64,000 bases of DNA, from contig NZ_JADKCX010000020.1 in NCBI RefSeq assembly GCF_016718685.1, positions 1-64,000 on the forward strand, read 5' to 3'. Of the stretch, positions 27,517-37,644 are shown one piece after another (position 1 is the stretch's first letter; each line of letters begins with the position of its first letter). The notes under the pieces are model-generated. The model had not been told where the DNA came from and made no database searches. It saw only the letters and a list, made by a program, of their open reading frames with translations. This DNA is from Haliscomenobacter sp. Lineage in GTDB: Bacteria > Bacteroidota > Bacteroidia > Chitinophagales > Saprospiraceae. Both the position numbers and the translations under genes were made by a program.

Positions 27517-28089
27517 TTACCAACAAGAATCGCGCAGCAATTTCATTTGAACCAGCCCTTGTTTACGCGCATATTCCATATTGCGATGGGGGATGTTTTC
27601 GGGATCGGGATAATTTTCCAAAGCCTTATCGAGGCTGGATTCCCGCAGTAGGTGCAACATCGGGTACAAGGAACGGTTGGTGAAATTGGCCGGATCATCG
27701 GCTGGAGCATCCGCAAATTGGTAATCTTCATGAAAACCGGCTACCTGATAGATGCCTTCGTAATCGTTGTCTTCGAGCATATCTTCACAACTTTCGATCA
27801 GCTCCAGATAATCTTTGAATTGGCGAAACATCCCCGGGAAAATGACCAAAGTGGTTTCAATACTTTCGTCGCCATCCAGGAGCTCGCACTCCGCGAACAT
27901 GGCCTCCATACAAATCTCCATATCCTCGGAGCGAACGACGGTGTAGCGGATGCTACCGCGTTGGACTTCGCGGTTGGCAAAAGGGCAAAAATTACAGCCA
28001 ACCACCACATTTTTCACCCAGGCCTGGGTTTGGGTAATGATGACCTCATCACTGGGGAGTTCTTTTTTCAAAAGGGGCGTTTTGGGCAT
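27517..28089 (-). CDS. DUF1415 family protein
   Basis: This 190-residue protein has the family's QTQAWVKNVVVGCNFCPFA segment near residue 20 (cysteines C-x-x-C) and the TTLVIFPGMFRQF segment near residue 80, then HLLREssLDKA and ENIPHRN near the end. DUF1415 is widely conserved, but its role is not known. The two cysteines could bind metal. It is cytoplasmic and stands alone. Confidence 0.85.
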   Translation of the reverse strand: MPKTPLLKKELPSDEVIITQTQAWVKNVVVGCNFCPFANREVQRGSIRYTVVRSEDMEICMEAMFAECELLDGDESIETTLVIFPGMFRQFKDYLELIESCEDMLEDNDYEGIYQVAGFHEDYQFADAPADDPANFTNRSLYPMLHLLRESSLDKALENYPDPENIPHRNMEYARKQGLVQMKLLRDSCW

Positions 28090-28182
28090 TGCATGATATC
28101 GAAAATGCGTGACGGGTGAAGGCGAGGCTTTTTTTGGAGAAAAACGAATTAAGCTTCAAATCCATTTTTCATAGGTGAGCAG

Positions 28183-28683
28183 TCACCATGACTCTTCTTG
28201 TAGCACCAACTTCCAGGAACACAACTTTTTTCCTTTATTCAGCGGTACAAACCCATTTTTTTTCAAAACGGACATCGATGCAAAATTATCCGGTGCTGTT
28301 TCGGCATAGATAGACTTGACTTCTGGTTGTTCTTTGGCCCATTTGATCATTCCGGCTACTGCTTCGGTCATGTACCCATGGCCATGGTGGAGTTCATAGG
28401 TGCCGAAACCAATTTCAATTTGCCCATTGGCATCCGGTTCTCCTACAAAACACAAATCCGCCACCATTTGGCGATCTGCTTTGCTGATGACGGTCCAAAG
28501 GGTAGAATATAAGTAGTTTTTGCTGGCATCAGCCACATTGGGCAAGATGGTTTGTTCAAGTGCTTCCTTGAGCTCGGGTGAAATGCTCCGGGTGCTGTCT
28601 TTTAGGTTGAGCTCTTTTTCGAGCGATTGGTCGTTTTGGACGTATTTTTGCAGTTGAGCGTGCGTAAGAGGTTGGATCTTTAT
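28183..28683 (-). CDS. GNAT acetyltransferase with atypical start codon
   Basis: The GNAT fold includes IEIGFGTYELHHGHGYMTEAVAGMIKWA (acetyl-CoA loop region) and NFASMSVLKKNGFVP. The frame is open back to 28683, where a natural-looking N-terminus KIQPLTHAQLQKYVQND begins after an ATA codon. No ATG, GTG or TTG precedes it in frame within a sensible distance. Either ATA is a sequencing error for ATG or an unusual start is used. A TAGATTTG -7-like box at 28685-28692 lies immediately upstream, implying a nearly leaderless mRNA. The substrate is unknown; RimJ/RimL-like enzymes are the closest pattern. Confidence 0.72.
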   Translation of the reverse strand: MKIQPLTHAQLQKYVQNDQSLEKELNLKDSTRSISPELKEALEQTILPNVADASKNYLYSTLWTVISKADRQMVADLCFVGEPDANGQIEIGFGTYELHHGHGYMTEAVAGMIKWAKEQPEVKSIYAETAPDNFASMSVLKKNGFVPLNKGKKLCSWKLVLQEESW

Positions 28684-29010
28684 ACAAATCTAGCAAAAAT
28701 CATGTCAACGCTTACTGTAAAAAATTGTCGGTGCTTGTTTCAGCTGCCCACCAGAGCCTGGATGTAGTAATGACTGGCGTAACATCAGGCTGCTTGAATA
28801 TACCCTACAATTTGTCAGCGAACAAAAAATGGCAATATTTTATCAGACTGGGCTTGCAAAATTTCGGATTGGAGCACCATTTTTTGCGTTAACACGATCA
28901 ACGCTATCGTTTATTTAACGAAAACGACCATTGCCAAAACATGTCGTATACAAGCTTTATCTTTGTTCTGTTATTGATGTTGTCAGGAAAACTACCGAAA
29001 CCGATTGCCC
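28684..29010. other. divergent intergenic region
   Basis: These 327 bases lie between the divergent GNAT and TPR-kinase genes. They hold the GNAT -7 box (28685-28692) and, on the plus strand, TATCTTTG at 28958-28965, a good TAnnTTTG match about 45 bases before the kinase start. No open reading frame worth calling is present. Confidence 0.5.
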
Positions 29011-30683
29011 ATGAACCCTGTTTTTTTTGCGACTGCCCTGCTCAGTATTGTCAGCATCAACGCCTTGATGGCTCAAAACGACTGTGAATGCGCCGAAGAA
29101 GTCCGCCGCCGACCGCGCATCATTGTATTGTTCAATGCTGGGAAAGTAGAAGATGCCGTACTGGAATTTACCCAAATTCAACGTACCGGTAGCCCGGAAT
29201 GTCGTATTGCTTACTGCAATGCCATGGCACAGGTCTACTTCAACAAAAATGAATCCAACCGCATCCGACCGTTGCTGGAAGAAGAACGACGTTTACTCGA
29301 TTCGATCCATTGCGGCAATCGGGCCTATGCTCGGCATTTCAATACTTATGGCAACTTTTATCTGACGCAAAACAACTACCCCAAAGCGGCCGATAATTTC
29401 CTGGCTGCACTGCGCAAGTCGGAAGGGACTGATTACGTTTTTGGGCAACAACGCGCGTTGACCAGTCTGTCCATTGTTTTTGCACAGTTGGAGCAATTTG
29501 ACAAAGTATTGTTTTACCTAAAAAGAGCCGAAAAAATAGCCAGGGAAATGAAAAACCAGGATGAATTGGGGTCAATACTGGTGCGCACAGGAGCAAGCTA
29601 CCTCAGTGTATACGAGAAGACGAACAAAAAGACTTTCCTTGATTCCGCATTGACCGCTTCAAGTAGTGGCTTGAACCTGGCCATAAGTGTAAAAAGCACC
29701 CATATTCGTGTTGATGCACTGATCGGTTTGGCCAATCATGCCCGTCTCACTCGCCAATTTGTACAAGGCTTGTCTTATGCGGATAGCGCATTGTTGCTCA
29801 CACCAGCAGACCTGGGGTACAAATACCGCTATGAAGTTTTTCGGACCAAAAGCCAGCTGTATCAAGCCCAAAGGAATTATGGCTCAGCTGCTATATTTGC
29901 AGACTCTGCTTTGAAGGCAGCCGAAAAATTCAATCCTCAGATGCAAGTAAATGCACTTGCACAAGTCTATGAAATTCAAAAGCAGCTCCGGCATTTTCCT
30001 CCGGCATTGGCGGCTTACGAACGCATGAGTGTACTGAGAGACAGCTTGTCCAGCATTGACAAATTCAATGCCATCAATGAGTTGGAACAACAATACAACC
30101 GGGTGAAAAATGAAAAAAGCATCAAAGATAAGCTTTGGTCATGACCGCAAACGACAACCGTAAGGTGGTGAGTTATTTGGCTAAATTTGCAACCATCATG
30201 CGCCAAACCTTGGAAAGCACCTATACTGACTACATTTCATTGACCAAAGAAAAGGAATACCTGGAAAAATACCTCGATTTACAACGCCTACGCTTCCCCG
30301 ACGCTTTCAACTTCAGCATCGAAATACCAGATAGCCTTGACGGAGACCGGATCATGATTCCTCCTATGCTGGTGCAACCTTTTGCAGAAAACGCGATAGA
30401 GCACGGTTTTGTAGCAGGCAATGTGGAGAATGTATTGCGCATTCGGTTTTCGCCGATCTCTACACATAAATTGTTGCTGGAAATTGAAGACAATGGGCAA
30501 GGTTTGCGCATAACCGCGACTCAGAAAGAACAGCATATTTCGCGTGCTACCCAAATCATCCGAGATAGTCTGGCCATCATCGGTCAAAAATACCAAGTCG
30601 ACGCGCATCTTGAAGTCAAAAACAAACCTGATGGGGGCGTGTTAGCTCAAATTTTTCTTCCGCTCATTCAACAGCCTGTATGA
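29011..30683 (+). CDS. TPR sensor kinase, LytS type, lacking its membrane and H-box segment
   Basis: The N-terminal signal sequence (VFFATALLSIVSINALMAQ) and TPR repeats read to about 30126. The distal part of a LytS-type kinase follows: VVSYLAKFATIMRQTLEST, then MLVQPFAENAIEHGF (N-box) and IEDNGQGL (G-box) to 30683. Between them the usual transmembrane helix and the NPHFxFN phospho-acceptor segment are absent, and a frame change occurs within a few bases of 30126-30142. About 70-80 residues appear deleted, either biologically or by assembly collapse. As written the protein could not autophosphorylate. The LytTR regulator follows with a 4-base overlap. Confidence 0.8.
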
Positions 30684-31426
30684 AAGTTTTGATCGTAGAC
30701 AATGAACGGCCAATCCGGGAAGCCTTTCAGGCCATGTTGGTAGCCTTTTGCCCTGAGGTCAGCGTCATCGAAACCGCCAGCACAATCGATGATGGTTTGG
30801 CATTGATCCGCCATTTCCAGCCAGACTTGCTGCTTTTAGATGTAGAACTGGACGGAGGCACAGGCTTTGATTTGTTGCGCCAGCTTACTGATCCTTCTTT
30901 CCAACTGGTTTTTATCACCGCCCATGATCAATACGCCATTGATGCCTTTCGATTTAGTGCCATTGATTACCTGTTGAAACCAATCGATCCCGATTCCCTG
31001 GTGCAAAGTGTGCAAAAGGCGGCCAAAAACCTCAAGAACCAACACCTTGCTGCACAAATTGATTTCTTGTTGACCCGAGTAGCCCATCCTGCTGATGCCC
31101 ACAAACGCATCGCTATCAAGGATAGCGAAAACATTTACTACGTCCGAACTTCTGAAATCTATTATTGTGAAGCAGATGGAGGATATACCCGGTTTTTTTT
31201 GGAAAATAGCCGTAGCATTACCGTTTCCAAAAACCTGAAAGAATACGAACAACTGCTGGAACCCTTGGGCTTTCTGCGCGTCCATAATTCCTTTTTGGTC
31301 AACCGAGACAAAGTATTGCGCTTTGATAAAAATGCCGAAAGCCTGATTTTGGAAGGGCAACAACAGGTTCCCATTTCCCACCGAAAAAAAGAACAAGTGC
31401 TGCGTTTGTTGGAGCAAAGGGAATGA
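30680..31426 (+). CDS. LytTR-family response regulator
   Basis: The 248 residues comprise a receiver domain with VLIVDNERPIREA, phospho-acceptor Asp in LLLDVELDGG (about residue 55) and YLLKPIDPD. A C-terminal LytTR DNA-binding domain includes IYYCEADGGYTRFFLENS and FLRVHNSFLVNRDKV. The gene overlaps the kinase stop codon (ATGA), so the two form a pair. It would bind direct repeats upstream of its targets; none is identified here. Confidence 0.92.
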   Translation: MKVLIVDNERPIREAFQAMLVAFCPEVSVIETASTIDDGLALIRHFQPDLLLLDVELDGGTGFDLLRQLTDPSFQLVFITAHDQYAIDAFRFSAIDYLLKPIDPDSLVQSVQKAAKNLKNQHLAAQIDFLLTRVAHPADAHKRIAIKDSENIYYVRTSEIYYCEADGGYTRFFLENSRSITVSKNLKEYEQLLEPLGFLRVHNSFLVNRDKVLRFDKNAESLILEGQQQVPISHRKKEQVLRLLEQRE

Positions 31427-31537
31427 CAATTATGGCGCTTTTCGCTACACCTGTTTATCCAAATCCAACGCATATTCATTCTGCTTAGACGAGACAGATT
31501 CCTATACCATTTTTACGGCATAAACTGTTGCTAACAA

Positions 31538-34203
31538 ATGAATAAGCATATGTCCCAACTATGGAAAACATTGCTGTGCTGCACACTTGCAGCTGGCACT
31601 TATTGGACGGCGGTGGCCCAGGATGGCTGCGGATTTAATCCCACGCCTGAACAAATGGAATACCTCAGCCGAACCCGATCTCAAAGGCAACACGCCGACC
31701 TGCGCTCAAACACAACCATCCGCTGGATTCCAATTCAGTTTCATGAATGTGTTGCGACGAGCGGCCAAAACGCTCAACCTGAACTCAGTTATGACTATTT
31801 CACACCCTGTTTGGCCGATCTGAATGACTGGTTTGCTCCATACGGGGTTCAATTTTATGAGTGTAGTCCGGCACGGTATTTTGCCAACAACAACCTTTAT
31901 GGATTTGACAGTTCAGAAGAACCATTATTGTCCACCCAGGATGTAAGCAACGTCCTTAATGTCTATTTTTTCAAAACCGTTACAATTGGCGGCAACCCGG
32001 CTTGTGGGTATAGTTATTTACCCCCCAGCGCCGATCGGGTCATTATGGCCAAAGGTTGTACAGATGGTCCGACTATTTTTTTACACGAAGTAGGACATTA
32101 CCTGGGGCTTTACCACACCAACGGAAAAGGAAATACCCCCATTACCGATGAATTGGTCAATGGCAGCAATTGCCAAACTGCGGGCGATGAGGTTTGTGAT
32201 ACCCCCGCTGACCCCGGTCGGGGCTATTATGGCTGTAATTATACGGGTGCGGAAATGGATGCCAATGGACAGGTGTACCAGCCTGACCTCCGCAACATCA
32301 TGTCGATCATCAATTTCACGTGTAAAGATCAATTTACCCCGCAGCAATTGAGCCGTATGGCTTATACTGCCATCAACGACCGGGCGAATTTGAACGGCTG
32401 CCCTCACCCCAACGATTGCCAAAATCCAATCCGCAGCTTACCTCAACACTTCGATTTTGAAACGGGTTTGGAAGACTGGTCCAACTCCTGGATTTACCCC
32501 GAATGGATGTTGCCCTTTGCCCAAGGCAGTGGCGCTACACCCACAGCGAATACTGGGCCAGACTCCGCCTGGTCGGGCACCCATTACGTCTACATTGAAT
32601 CTTCAGTAGATACCAACAGTTATGGCCGCTATGGTCTGTTGCGTAGCCCCTGTTTTGACTTGCGGGGATACACTGCACCCAAAATGTCTTTCCGCTATCA
32701 TGCTTATGGAACAGGAATGGTAGAGTACGTTGCCCAGGTCAGCACCAATGGGGGGATCACTTGGGACGCTATTCCTGAAAGTCTGTTGTTCTATTCGATG
32801 GGTGGTAATGCCGGGAACACCTGGAATTTGGTAGAATGTGACTTGACAGCGTTTAAAAACGCCCCCAATTTTCAGGTGAGGATTGGGGCTGGAATTGGTT
32901 CAGGCGAATTAGGTGACTTTGCAATAGACGATATCCGTTTTTACAACGATAGCCTTTCGTGTAATTTTGCGGTGACGACAAGCCCAACTCAGGTTACTTG
33001 CCATGGTGCCAATAATGGCCAGTTGACCGTTCAAGTGAGTGGACAAAACGGCGCGGTAACTTATTCCTGGTCCAATGGAGCAACGACCAGCGCGATCAGC
33101 AATTTGGCAGCAGGCATTTATTCGGTCACCGTGACCGATTCACTTGGTTGTGTATTGACGGCCAATGATACAATTGTGCAGCCCAGTGCGCTACAAGCTT
33201 CACTTTCTTCCCTCAACGTAACGACTGCGGGTCAAAACCAGGGGTCAATCTCCAGCTCAGTAAATGGAGGTACGGCACCTTATACTTATTTGTGGTCGAA
33301 CAGTTCGACATCAGCCAATATAACTGGGCTTTTGCGGGCACCTATACCGTTAGCATCACTGATGCCAACAATTGCACAATTGTGCTTAATCGGACGATCA
33401 CGGAGCCACAGGTTGTTTGTGCCTCGAATTACAACAACTTCCCCTGGTCGGGGAGTTTTGAATCAAATTATGACATCTTTGAACGGGTACTGGGATACCA
33501 AACCAACTGGGTTAGGCGTGCTGGTGCTACCCCGAATCCCAACACTGGGCCCAATGCGGCAAATAATGGAAATATATATGCTTTCATTAATTCTTTCAAT
33601 GCATTCTGGACGGCTGTTTTACAAACAAAACATTGTCTCAATTTGACCTCGGTCAATAGCCCGGTTTTGGAATTTTACTACCACATGTCTGGAGCTCAAA
33701 TGGGTACACTCAATGTTGACATCAGCACCAATAATGGTGTGAACTGGACAACAGCTTGGTCTATATCCGGTGACCAAGGCAATCAGTGGGCCAAAGCAAT
33801 TGTTGATTTGCAACCTTTTAAAACAGCAAACACTCGAATCCGCTTTCGGGGAGTGGGTACTTCTAAGCTGAGTGATATCGCTATTGACGGTTTATACATT
33901 GGTTCTGCTGGCAGTAACCTGCAAGTACATGAACCACAAACGATGCAGTTTGAAAAAAGTATGGTGAAATTGGCGGTGTATCCTAATCCTTCTCCAGGTG
34001 TTTTCAATGTCGAGACAAACGAGGAGGAGCCAGTTACAGCACTTGAAGTTTACAACCAGGCCGGGACTTTGGTTTGGAAAGTTCATGATCCTGTTTCTCA
34101 ATATCGAATTGATCTCTCCACACAACCCAGTGGTGTTTATTTCTTGCGTGCACAACTGGATGGAGAGGTTGTGGTCAAAAAACTGATGCTCTTTAAAAAT
34201 TAA
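31538..34203 (+). CDS. secreted M43 metalloprotease with SprB repeats and T9SS domain (frameshifted)
   Basis: The order is a signal peptide, an M43 (cytophagalysin/pappalysin) domain with zinc site HEVGHYLGLYHT and a Met-turn in NIMSI, and then a beta-sandwich/MAM-like domain (FDFETGLEDWSNSW). SprB-type repeats follow (YSWSNGATTSAISNLAAGIYSVTV and a second copy), then a second MAM-like domain. The last part is a C-terminal T9SS sorting domain (LAVYPNPSPGVFNVET). The frame breaks at the T-run 33330-33333: one missing T restores NITGLFAGTYTVSI. The protein is about 888 residues when joined. It is likely secreted or surface-anchored and degrades external protein. A strong terminator follows. Confidence 0.85.
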
Positions 34204-34294
34204 TGGTCGTCTAAATAAACTGCTAAAACCTAACGTAATGCGGTAAACCTAACACCTGTTAATGTTTTTTGGAATCAAGCCTGATTACCGGTTC

Positions 34295-34330
34295 AGTGGA
34301 GTGTGTTTTACGACACACTCCACTTTTTTG
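34295..34330 (+). terminator. terminator of M43 protease gene
   Basis: Perfect 12-bp arms (34295-34306 and 34313-34324) with a 6-base loop are followed by a T-run, 92 bases after the stop codon. Confidence 0.85.
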
Positions 34331-34463
34331 TCCCCCTTAATCGTTTTATTGCCCCTCAATACCTGCCATTCAGCGCTGTGCACCCATCATTCATCTCTAA
34401 TTCTGGGCAAGCCCTTTTCAGATCCTCTAAGTTTATCTATTTTCACCGGGAAACATGATAGAA

Positions 34464-34580
34464 GTTGAAAAGTTTGGGGTTGAAAAGTTGAAAAGTACAA
34501 GACCAAATGTTGCTAAAATGAGTGCTCAAATGCTGCAACAACCGACAACTCTTCAACTCTTCAACCCTAAACTTTTCAAC
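34464..34580. repeat. long inverted repeat built of GTTGAAAAG units
   Basis: The left arm (34464-34495) contains three TTGAAAAG-like units. The right arm (34547-34580) is its imperfect complement. The arms of about 32 bases are separated by about 50 bases. It lies in the 398-base gap before the VPS10/BNR gene, which otherwise holds only the M43 terminator. It may be a degenerate palindromic element or a regulatory hairpin. Confidence 0.65.
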
Positions 34581-34601
34581 TACATACAAACACATTCACC
34601 A

Positions 34602-37565
34602 ATGAAACCATTTTTACCCATACTCCTGCTTTCGGCGTGTGCGATCCTTCAAGCTCAACCTTCAGCCACTCCAGCGGCACAACGGATGCAAAGCTACCAA
34701 CAGCGCAAGGCTTTGGAAGCGGCTTCCATCGTCAATGGTGTGGAATTCCGCAGCATTGGGCCAACAGTACACAGCGGACGCATCGTTGACGTTGACGTAC
34801 GCGAAGACGATCCCAGCCACTTTTACGCGGCATTCGCTTCAGGTGGCCTCTGGAAAACCACCAACAATGGCAACAGTTTTGAGCCCCTTTTTGACAAAGA
34901 AGCCGTCATGACCATCGGCGACGTAGCCGTCAATTGGAAAAACAACACCATTTGGCTCGGTACCGGGGAGAACAATTCCAGCCGTTCCTCCTATGCCGGC
35001 GCAGGTATGTACAAAAGCACGGACGGCGGCAAAAGCTGGCAACACCTCGGCCTCGAAGAAAGCCACCACATCAGCCGGATTATTCTGCACCCAACTGATC
35101 CCAATACCGCTTGGGTAGCAGTACTTGGCCATTTGTACAGCCCCAACAAAGAACGTGGCGTGTACAAAACCAGCGACGGCGGCAAAACCTGGAAACTGGT
35201 ACTTTTGCCAATGAGAATTCAGGGGCTGCCGACCTCGTCATCGATCCACAAAATCCCAATGTGCTTTATGCCGCCACCTGGCATCGTGAGCGCCGCGCCT
35301 GGAATTTTGTTGAGTCGGGTACGGGGTACGGGCTTGTACAAAAGCACCGATGGGGGCAATAAGTGGACTTTACTCAGCACCACTACCGCTGGTTTTCCAA
35401 CTGGCGAAGGGGCAGGCCGGATCGGTTTGTCGCTCAGCCGTTCGGGAGGAAAAACCGTTTTGTATGCCGCCATCGACAACTACAATCGCAGACCTTCAGA
35501 AACGCCCGAAGTGCCCGATGCGCTGACCAACAAGCAATTGCGCAACATGAGCAAAGATGAGTTTTTGGCGCTGAAAAAATACCAGATCAAGGAATATCTC
35601 AGCAACAACCGTTTCCCCGCTGATTTGACGGTCGAAAAAGTGACCGAAATGATCAAGTCGGATAAAGCGAAACCGCTCAGTTTGGTGGAGTTTACCGAAG
35701 ATGCCAACTCGTTGCTATTTGAAAATGAGGTAATTGGCCTGGAAGTCTACCGCTCCGACGATGAAGGCAAATCCTGGAAACGCACCCACAAAGACTACCT
35801 CGATCAGGTGTACAGCAGCTACGGCTACTACTTCGGTCAGGTGCGCGTGGCACCCAATGATGCGAATAAAGTCTACGTTTACGGCGTGCCTATCCTCCGC
35901 TCGGACGATGGGGGCAAAACCTTCCGCAGCATCGACGATGACAATGTACACAGCGACCATCACGCCCTTTGGGTCAATGGCCGCCGCCCCGGGCACCTCA
36001 TTTTGGGTAACGACGGGGGCATCAACATTTCTTACGACGATGGCGAAAACTGGGTGCATTGCAACACGCCCGCAGTAGGCCAGTTTTATTACATCGCCGT
36101 GGATATGGCTACACCGTACAACGTATATGGTGGTTTACAGGACAACGGCGTTTGGATGGGCCCTAGTACCTATACTCCCGGTAGCTCCTGGTACTCGCGG
36201 GGGCAATATCCCTACAAAGCCATTGGCGGTGGTGACGGGATGCAAGTGGCAATAGATACCCGCGACAATGCCACCGTGTACTCCGGTTCTCAATTCGGCA
36301 GTTATTCCCGCCAAAATACCAGAACTGGCGAGCGCAAGTTCATTACGCCTCGCCACAAGTTCGGTGATCGTCCGCTGCGTTGGAACTGGCAAGCACCGAT
36401 CCATTTGTCGGTACACAACCAGGACATCTTGTACATGGCTTCCAATAAGATGCACCGTTCTTTCAACAAAGGCGACAACTTTGACGAAATCTCTGCTGAC
36501 CTGACTCAGGGCGGCAAAAAAGGCGACGTACCTTTTGGCACTTTGAGCTGTATCCATGAATCTCCGCTGCGGTTTGGACTCTTGTATACCGGCTCCGACG
36601 ATGGATTGGTACACATCAGCCGCGACGGAGGGGTGAGTTGGAAAAACATCACCAGCGGCTTACCCAAAGACCTCTGGGTGGTGCGCATCCAGGCCTCCAA
36701 ATACGTGGAAGGCCGCGTGTATGTAGCCCTGAACGGCTACCGCTACGACGATTTTGCACCTTATGTATACATGTCAGACAACTACGGCGATACCTGGACG
36801 GCCATTGGCAAAGACCTGCCGATGGAACCCCTCAACGTGGTCAAGGAAGATCCGGTCAATCAAGATTTGTTGTACGTGGGTTCCGATCATGGACTGTACA
36901 TCTCACTGGATCGCGGTAAATCTTTCCAATTGATGAACAACGGCTTACCCGCTACCCCCGTTCACGACGTGGTGATCCACCCCCGCGAACGGGAAATTGT
37001 GGTAGGAACCCACGGTCGCTCCATGTACATCGGGCAAGGCAAAGAAATGCAACAACTCAAGACAGACGTATTGGCCAGTACCATCAAGGCTTTTGAACCC
37101 GATGCCGTGCGTTGGTCGCCACGTTGGGGCGCAGTATTTGCCGTTTGGGCGGATACGGGCAAAGCGGAAACCAAACTTCCCGTGTACGTCAATGCCGCTG
37201 GAAAGGTCAAGATCAGCATCAAGTCAGATGATGTAGTGGTCAAAACATATGAAGTGGACGCCAAAAAAGGCCTGAACTACCTGCGTTACGACCTGAGCAT
37301 GGACCCTGCCAAAGCAACGGACATAGAGGCTAAGCTGAACAAAACCCTTAAGGACGACGAGCGCCCGATCAAACTCAAGACCGCCAAGGATGGGAAAATG
37401 TATTTGCCCCGGGGTGAGTACAAAGTGCTGATGAGTAAAGATGGGAAGGATTCTGAAGTGAAGTTTAGTGTGGTAGAGTTGTTTTTAACAGAAATGGCAC
37501 ACAGATTCACACAGGTTAATTATATCTGTGTGAATCTGTGCTTCCTGTTGTGCCCTTTCTGTTAA
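34602..37565 (+). CDS. secreted VPS10/BNR beta-propeller protein
   Basis: This protein of about 987 residues has a signal peptide (MKPFLPILLLSACAILQAQ) and many Asp-box/BNR motifs of the S-x-D-x-G-x-x-W type (YKSTDGGKSWQ, YRSDDEGKSWKR, ISRDGGVSWK, MSDNYGDTW), as in sortilin/VPS10 and sialidase-like propellers. VVGTHGRSMYIG closes the propeller. A short out-of-frame stretch runs from about 35203-35206 (one T missing) to about 35322-35330 (compensating change), so residues about 202-243 are wrong as written. The stop at 37565 lies in a palindromic repeat, so the last ~20 residues are encoded by repeat sequence. Catalysis is unproven. Confidence 0.85.
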   Translation: MKPFLPILLLSACAILQAQPSATPAAQRMQSYQQRKALEAASIVNGVEFRSIGPTVHSGRIVDVDVREDDPSHFYAAFASGGLWKTTNNGNSFEPLFDKEAVMTIGDVAVNWKNNTIWLGTGENNSSRSSYAGAGMYKSTDGGKSWQHLGLEESHHISRIILHPTDPNTAWVAVLGHLYSPNKERGVYKTSDGGKTWKLVLLPMRIQGLPTSSSIHKIPMCFMPPPGIVSAAPGILLSRVRGTGLYKSTDGGNKWTLLSTTTAGFPTGEGAGRIGLSLSRSGGKTVLYAAIDNYNRRPSETPEVPDALTNKQLRNMSKDEFLALKKYQIKEYLSNNRFPADLTVEKVTEMIKSDKAKPLSLVEFTEDANSLLFENEVIGLEVYRSDDEGKSWKRTHKDYLDQVYSSYGYYFGQVRVAPNDANKVYVYGVPILRSDDGGKTFRSIDDDNVHSDHHALWVNGRRPGHLILGNDGGINISYDDGENWVHCNTPAVGQFYYIAVDMATPYNVYGGLQDNGVWMGPSTYTPGSSWYSRGQYPYKAIGGGDGMQVAIDTRDNATVYSGSQFGSYSRQNTRTGERKFITPRHKFGDRPLRWNWQAPIHLSVHNQDILYMASNKMHRSFNKGDNFDEISADLTQGGKKGDVPFGTLSCIHESPLRFGLLYTGSDDGLVHISRDGGVSWKNITSGLPKDLWVVRIQASKYVEGRVYVALNGYRYDDFAPYVYMSDNYGDTWTAIGKDLPMEPLNVVKEDPVNQDLLYVGSDHGLYISLDRGKSFQLMNNGLPATPVHDVVIHPREREIVVGTHGRSMYIGQGKEMQQLKTDVLASTIKAFEPDAVRWSPRWGAVFAVWADTGKAETKLPVYVNAAGKVKISIKSDDVVVKTYEVDAKKGLNYLRYDLSMDPAKATDIEAKLNKTLKDDERPIKLKTAKDGKMYLPRGEYKVLMSKDGKDSEVKFSVVELFLTEMAHRFTQVNYICVNLCFLLCPFC

Positions 37566-37566
37566 A
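37487..37566. repeat. imperfect palindrome at 3' end of VPS10/BNR gene
   Basis: Perfect inner arms 37500-37514 and 37526-37540 (15 bp, CACAGATTCACACAG type) are surrounded by nearly complementary outer arms (TAACAGAAA.. with ..TTTCTGTTA). The element provides the stop codon of the upstream gene. It shares CACAGATT motifs with the palindrome at 39497-39580. Confidence 0.75.
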
Positions 37567-37644
37567 TAAATGTCGGTTAAATCCTTATTTTGCCCCATGA
37601 AACTTACCCATGGCTCGCGCTCATGGGACCAAAACAGATTAGCA

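Noticed and set aside
29005..29010. TTG start for the TPR-kinase gene
   Set aside because: An ATG at 29011 directly precedes the signal-peptide sequence and is the simpler start.
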